Of a stretch of DNA of 64,000 bases, positions 60,683 through 64,000 are shown piece after piece. Numbering within the stretch: the stretch's first letter is position 1; each line of letters begins with the position of its first letter. The position numbers and the translations under genes are program-made. The stretch covers positions 2,946,376 through 3,010,375 of the forward strand of contig NZ_CP098514.1 of assembly GCF_023703775.1 (NCBI RefSeq). The letters run 5' to 3'. The notes beneath the pieces are model-generated. The model made no database searches. It was not told the origin of the DNA and was given only the letters and a program-made list of their open reading frames with translations. Origin of the DNA: Haloplanus sp. GDY1 (GTDB lineage: Archaea > Halobacteriota > Halobacteria > Halobacteriales > Haloferacaceae).

Positions 60683-63094
60683 ATGGGCGCCGAGTCCGAC
60701 TCCGAGCCCCGATCCGGCGTCCAGGCCATCGACCCCGACGACGTCGACGCCGCGGACATCCTCGGGTCCGCCATCGAGCGCCGGGAGGACCCCGCGCTCC
60801 TGACCGGCGACGCCGAGTACACGGACGACATCGAGATGCGGGGGATGGTCCACATGGCCATCAAGCGGAGCCAGCACGCCCACGCCCGCATCGACGGGAT
60901 CGACACGAGCGAGGCCGAGGCGATGGACGACGTCGTCGACGTCTTCACCGCCGACGACCTCGACGTGCCGGGCAACCTCCCGACGGGGTGGCTGCTCGAC
61001 ACGCTGGAGCAGGTCGATCATCCGATCCTGGCCGGGGAGCGGGTCCGCTACCAGGGCGACGCCCTCGCGGTCGTCGTCGCCGAGGAGCGATACGTCGCCC
61101 ACGACGCCGTCGACCGGATCGACGTGGACTACGACCGCCTCGACGCGGTCACCGACCCCGCTGACGCCCTCGACGACGACGCGCCGGTCGTCCACGACGA
61201 CGCCGGCGACAACACGGCCTTCGACTGGGAGATCGGCGACGCCGAGAAGACCGACGCGGCCTTCGACGACGCCGACCACGTCGTCTCCCTGGACCTGGAG
61301 AACCAGCTTCTGATCCCCAACGCGATGGAGCCGCGGGCGGCGGTGGCGGAGTACAACCCCTCGAACGAGGAACTGGCGGTTCACATGACCTCCCAGAACC
61401 CGCACCTGCATCGCCTGCTCATGTCGGGGGTCATCGACCACCCGGAGCACAAGCTTCGGGTGCGCGCGCCCGACGTGGGCGGCGGGTTCGGGAGCAAGAT
61501 CCACCACTACGCCGACGAGGCGCTGGCCGCGCTGGCGGCCAAGCGGGTCGAGCGCCCCGTGAAGTGGGTGGCGACGCGCACGGAGACCTACCTCACGGAC
61601 GCCCAGGGCCGCGGTCACGACACCACCGCCGAGATGGCGCTCTCCGACGCGGGCGACATCCTCGGGTTCCGCGTCGACACCGCCGCCAACCTCGGCGCCT
61701 ACCTCTCGACGTTCGCGCCCGCGGTGCCGACCTACCTCTACGGCACCCTGCTGTCGGGACAGTACGACATCCCGGCGATCCACTGCTCGGTGACGGGCGC
61801 GTTCACGAACGTCCCGCCGGTCGACGCCTACCGCGGGGCCGGTCGCCCGGAGGCGTCGTTCGTCGTCGAGCGGATGGTCGACCTCGCCGCCGACGAGGTG
61901 GGGATGGACCCCGCCGAGTTCCGGCGGCACAACTTCGTCGGGGAGTTCCCCTACCAGACGGAGGTGGCCGTCGAGTACGACAGCGGCGACTACGAGAAGA
62001 CGCTCGACCGCTCGCTCGACCTGCTCGACTACGACGAGTTCCGCGAGAAGCAGGCGGCCGCCCGCGAGGAGGGCCGCTACATCGGCGTCGGGTTCTCGGC
62101 GTACATCGAGGCCTGCGGCCTCGCGCCCTCGGAACTCGCCGGCCAGCTCGGCGCCCAGGCCGGCCTCTGGGAGAGCGGCCTCGTCCGCTTCCACCCCTCC
62201 GGGAAGGTGACCGCCTACTGTGGCACCTCCGGGCACGGGCAGGGTCACGACACCACGTACGCCCAGATCGTCGCCAACGAACTCGGCGTCGACTACGAGG
62301 ACGTGGAGGTCGTCGAGGGCGACACCGACGAGATCCCACAGGGGATGGGCACCTACGGCAGCCGATCCGCCGCCGTCGGCGGCAGCGCGCTCGTGAAGAG
62401 TTCGCAGAAGCTCGTCGAGAAGGCGAAACGGATCGCCGCCCACCAGCTCGAAGCCGCGCCCGAGGACGTCGAGTTCGAGGACGGCGACGTCCGCGTCGCC
62501 GGCGCGCCCGACCGCTCGATGCACATCACCGAGATCGCGCAGGCGGCGTATCTCGCCCACGACATGCCGGACGACATGGAGCCCGGGCTCGAGGCGACGT
62601 CCTTCTACGACCCGGACAACTTCGTGTTCCCGTTCGGCGTCCACGCGGCGGTCGTCGAGGTCGACCCCGACACCGGCGAGATCGAGATCGACCGCTACGT
62701 CGCCGTCGACGACGTGGGCAACCAGATCAACCCCAAGATCGTCGAGGGGCAGATCCACGGCGGCGTCGCCCAGGGCATCGGCCAGGCGCTCTACGAGGGC
62801 GCGGAGTACGACGACAACGGCCAGCTCGTGACGGGGTCGATGCAGGACTACACCGTCCCGAAGGCCGAACACATCCCGGAGATGGAGACCGACTCCACCT
62901 GCACGCCGAGCCCGGTCAACCCGCTCGGCGTCAAGGGGGTCGGCGAGGCCGGCACCATCGCCGCGCCCCAGGCGGTCGTCAACGCCGTCTGTGACGCGCT
63001 GGAGCCGTTCGACGTCGACCACATCGACATGCCGCTGAAATCGGAGAAGGTGTGGCGTGCTGCGAACGCGGCGACCGACGGAGGTGAGAACTGA
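60683..63094 (+). CDS. coxL: Molybdenum hydroxylase large subunit (form II CoxL-like)
   Basis: 803 aa. Xanthine-oxidase family: N-terminal hammerhead domain to about 165, then Mo-cofactor domains with DVGGGFGSK (264-272), the active-site loop AYRGAGRPE at 382-390, and catalytic Glu E755 (GVGEAGTI). The motif AYRGAGR marks form II; the true CO dehydrogenase form I carries AYxCSFR. It binds molybdopterin cytosine dinucleotide (MCD). The real substrate is likely another heterocycle, aldehyde or, weakly, CO. It overlaps coxM (TGATG). Confidence 0.94.
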   Translation: MGAESDSEPRSGVQAIDPDDVDAADILGSAIERREDPALLTGDAEYTDDIEMRGMVHMAIKRSQHAHARIDGIDTSEAEAMDDVVDVFTADDLDVPGNLPTGWLLDTLEQVDHPILAGERVRYQGDALAVVVAEERYVAHDAVDRIDVDYDRLDAVTDPADALDDDAPVVHDDAGDNTAFDWEIGDAEKTDAAFDDADHVVSLDLENQLLIPNAMEPRAAVAEYNPSNEELAVHMTSQNPHLHRLLMSGVIDHPEHKLRVRAPDVGGGFGSKIHHYADEALAALAAKRVERPVKWVATRTETYLTDAQGRGHDTTAEMALSDAGDILGFRVDTAANLGAYLSTFAPAVPTYLYGTLLSGQYDIPAIHCSVTGAFTNVPPVDAYRGAGRPEASFVVERMVDLAADEVGMDPAEFRRHNFVGEFPYQTEVAVEYDSGDYEKTLDRSLDLLDYDEFREKQAAAREEGRYIGVGFSAYIEACGLAPSELAGQLGAQAGLWESGLVRFHPSGKVTAYCGTSGHGQGHDTTYAQIVANELGVDYEDVEVVEGDTDEIPQGMGTYGSRSAAVGGSALVKSSQKLVEKAKRIAAHQLEAAPEDVEFEDGDVRVAGAPDRSMHITEIAQAAYLAHDMPDDMEPGLEATSFYDPDNFVFPFGVHAAVVEVDPDTGEIEIDRYVAVDDVGNQINPKIVEGQIHGGVAQGIGQALYEGAEYDDNGQLVTGSMQDYTVPKAEHIPEMETDSTCTPSPVNPLGVKGVGEAGTIAAPQAVVNAVCDALEPFDVDHIDMPLKSEKVWRAANAATDGGEN

Positions 63095-63978
63095 TGTACC
63101 CCGACGAGTTCGACTACCGCAGTCCCGAGACGGTCGAGGCGGCGATCGACCTGCTCGCCGACCACCCCGAGGCCGAGATCCTGGCCGGCGGGCACAGCCT
63201 GCTGCCGACGATGAAGTCCGGGCTCGCCAGCCCGGACCTCCTCGTCGACATCGGGTCGGTCGAGGGGCTCCAGGGGATCGACGCCGACGGCGACGTCGTC
63301 TCAATCGGCGCGCTGACGACCTACGCGACGGTCGCCGACCACGACGCCGTCCGGGAGACCGTCGAAGTGCTCGCGGAGGCGGCTCACGCCGTCGGCGACG
63401 TGCAGGTCCGGAACCGCGGCACCATCGGCGGCAACCTCGCGCACGCCGACCCCGCCTCGGACCTCCCGGCGGCGGCCCTCGCGGCGGACGCGACGATGGT
63501 CGTCCAGGGTCCGGACGGGGAGCGCCGGGTCGACGCCGACGACTTCTTCTTCGGCATGTACGCCACCGACGTGGGCGAGGACGAACTCCTCACGCGCGTG
63601 GAGTTCCCCGCCCGGCCCGACGCGGCCGGCGCCTACGCGAAGAAGCCGAGTCCGTCCTCCGGGTACGCGATGGTCGGCGTCGCCGTGTCGCTGTCCGTCG
63701 ACGCGGGCCTCGTCGAGGACGCGGGCGTCGCCGCCAACGGCGTGATGGACCACGGCGTCCGCCTCGACCCCGTCGAGGAGGCGCTCGTGGGGACGACTCC
63801 CGACGCCGACGTCGTCGCCGAGGCGGCCGCGAGCGCCGCGGACGACCTCGACGAGATGATGATGATGGACGACCTGCAGGCCTCCGCCGAGTTCCGCGCC
63901 CAGTTGCTGGAGTCCTACACCGAGCGTGCGATCCGGGAGGCCGGCGACGGCACCGGGGTACTCGCCGGATCGGCGTAA
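63094..63978 (+). CDS. coxM: Molybdenum hydroxylase medium (FAD) subunit
   Basis: 294 aa. FAD-binding domain: AGGHSLLPTMK near residue 30, TIGGNLAHADPASDLP near 110, and the C-terminal CO-dehydrogenase flavoprotein domain. Its ATG overlaps the coxL stop by one base. It passes electrons from CoxS to the acceptor. Complete at 63978; 63979-64000 holds nothing. Confidence 0.94.
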   Translation: MYPDEFDYRSPETVEAAIDLLADHPEAEILAGGHSLLPTMKSGLASPDLLVDIGSVEGLQGIDADGDVVSIGALTTYATVADHDAVRETVEVLAEAAHAVGDVQVRNRGTIGGNLAHADPASDLPAAALAADATMVVQGPDGERRVDADDFFFGMYATDVGEDELLTRVEFPARPDAAGAYAKKPSPSSGYAMVGVAVSLSVDAGLVEDAGVAANGVMDHGVRLDPVEEALVGTTPDADVVAEAAASAADDLDEMMMMDDLQASAEFRAQLLESYTERAIREAGDGTGVLAGSA

Positions 63979-64000
63979 TCCCCGCCCGCCGGTATCGCCC

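Noticed and set aside
60683..63094. Annotation as aerobic CO dehydrogenase (form I)
   Set aside because: The active-site loop reads AYRGAGR, not the form I AYxCSFR motif.
60599..63304. Very long minus-strand frame opposite coxL
   Set aside because: Shadow frame of a strongly recognisable gene; composition is typical of antisense in GC-rich DNA.

Overview
The window comes from a haloarchaeon (class Halobacteria). The evidence is high GC, very acidic proteomes, leaderless genes with TTTAWA-type TATA boxes about 30 nt upstream of start codons, an S-layer glycoprotein with a PGF-CTERM tail, an intron-containing elongator tRNA-Met, an archaeal HMG-CoA synthase and haloarchaea-restricted small families. 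The genus cannot be fixed from sequence alone. Nearly all the DNA is coding; I saw no CRISPR array, rRNA or intact transposase.

Region by region. 1-3.4 kb: small conserved haloarchaeal proteins, then three tandem type IV pilins whose promoters and leaders are duplicated with the genes. 3.5-7.1 kb: sdhCDBA (succinate dehydrogenase), minus strand. 7.1-11.9 kb: aspartoacylase-like hydrolase, DUF1405 membrane protein, AlkA-like glycosylase, CNNM/CBS protein, and a RimK ATP-grasp protein fused to a retropepsin-like domain.

12.0-26.6 kb is the most unusual part: about 13 proteins of unassigned function that look like one membrane/cytoskeleton-type system. They include a four-gene operon (membrane coiled-coil protein, soluble coiled-coil protein, bactofilin-like beta-helix protein, zinc-ribbon protein), an SPFH-like protein with zinc ribbons at both ends, two membrane proteins with C-terminal zinc ribbons, and an operon encoding a small membrane protein, an ESCRT-III/Snf7-like protein and a Vps4/CdvC-like AAA ATPase with a MIT-like N-terminus. 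Divergent from it is a pair encoding a small two-domain protein and a 647-aa coiled-coil protein. Three of the proteins share an unusual DSVV-(N/Q)-x-S-x-I repeat tail.

26.7-33.7 kb: gpmI, a VTT-domain protein, small conserved proteins, tRNA-Met(CAU) with an intron, a GT39-like glycosyltransferase and a Tat lipoprotein. 34.0-37.0 kb: S-layer glycoprotein with an AT-richer N-terminal segment and a 5'-UTR hairpin. 37.5-49.5 kb: housekeeping and metabolic genes (rfcL, Zn-alcohol dehydrogenase, ctaA, malic enzyme, RNase HI, CBS protein, DMT transporter, CMP-kinase-like protein, hydratase). 48.8-50.8 kb: an HTH regulator beside HMG-CoA synthase. 51.1-54.0 kb: surface proteins, including a pilin-like protein ending in 46 consecutive aspartates encoded by a trinucleotide microsatellite. 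54.1-57.5 kb: DUF2150, TatD-like, NYN and VOC proteins.

57.5-64 kb is a molybdoenzyme island: a MocA/MobA-like nucleotidyltransferase and MoeA on the minus strand, divergent from coxG-S-L-M on the plus strand. The shared 250-bp AT-rich intergenic region carries two perfect inverted repeats. The large subunit has the form II motif AYRGAGR, so the enzyme is a xanthine-oxidase-family hydroxylase whose substrate need not be CO.
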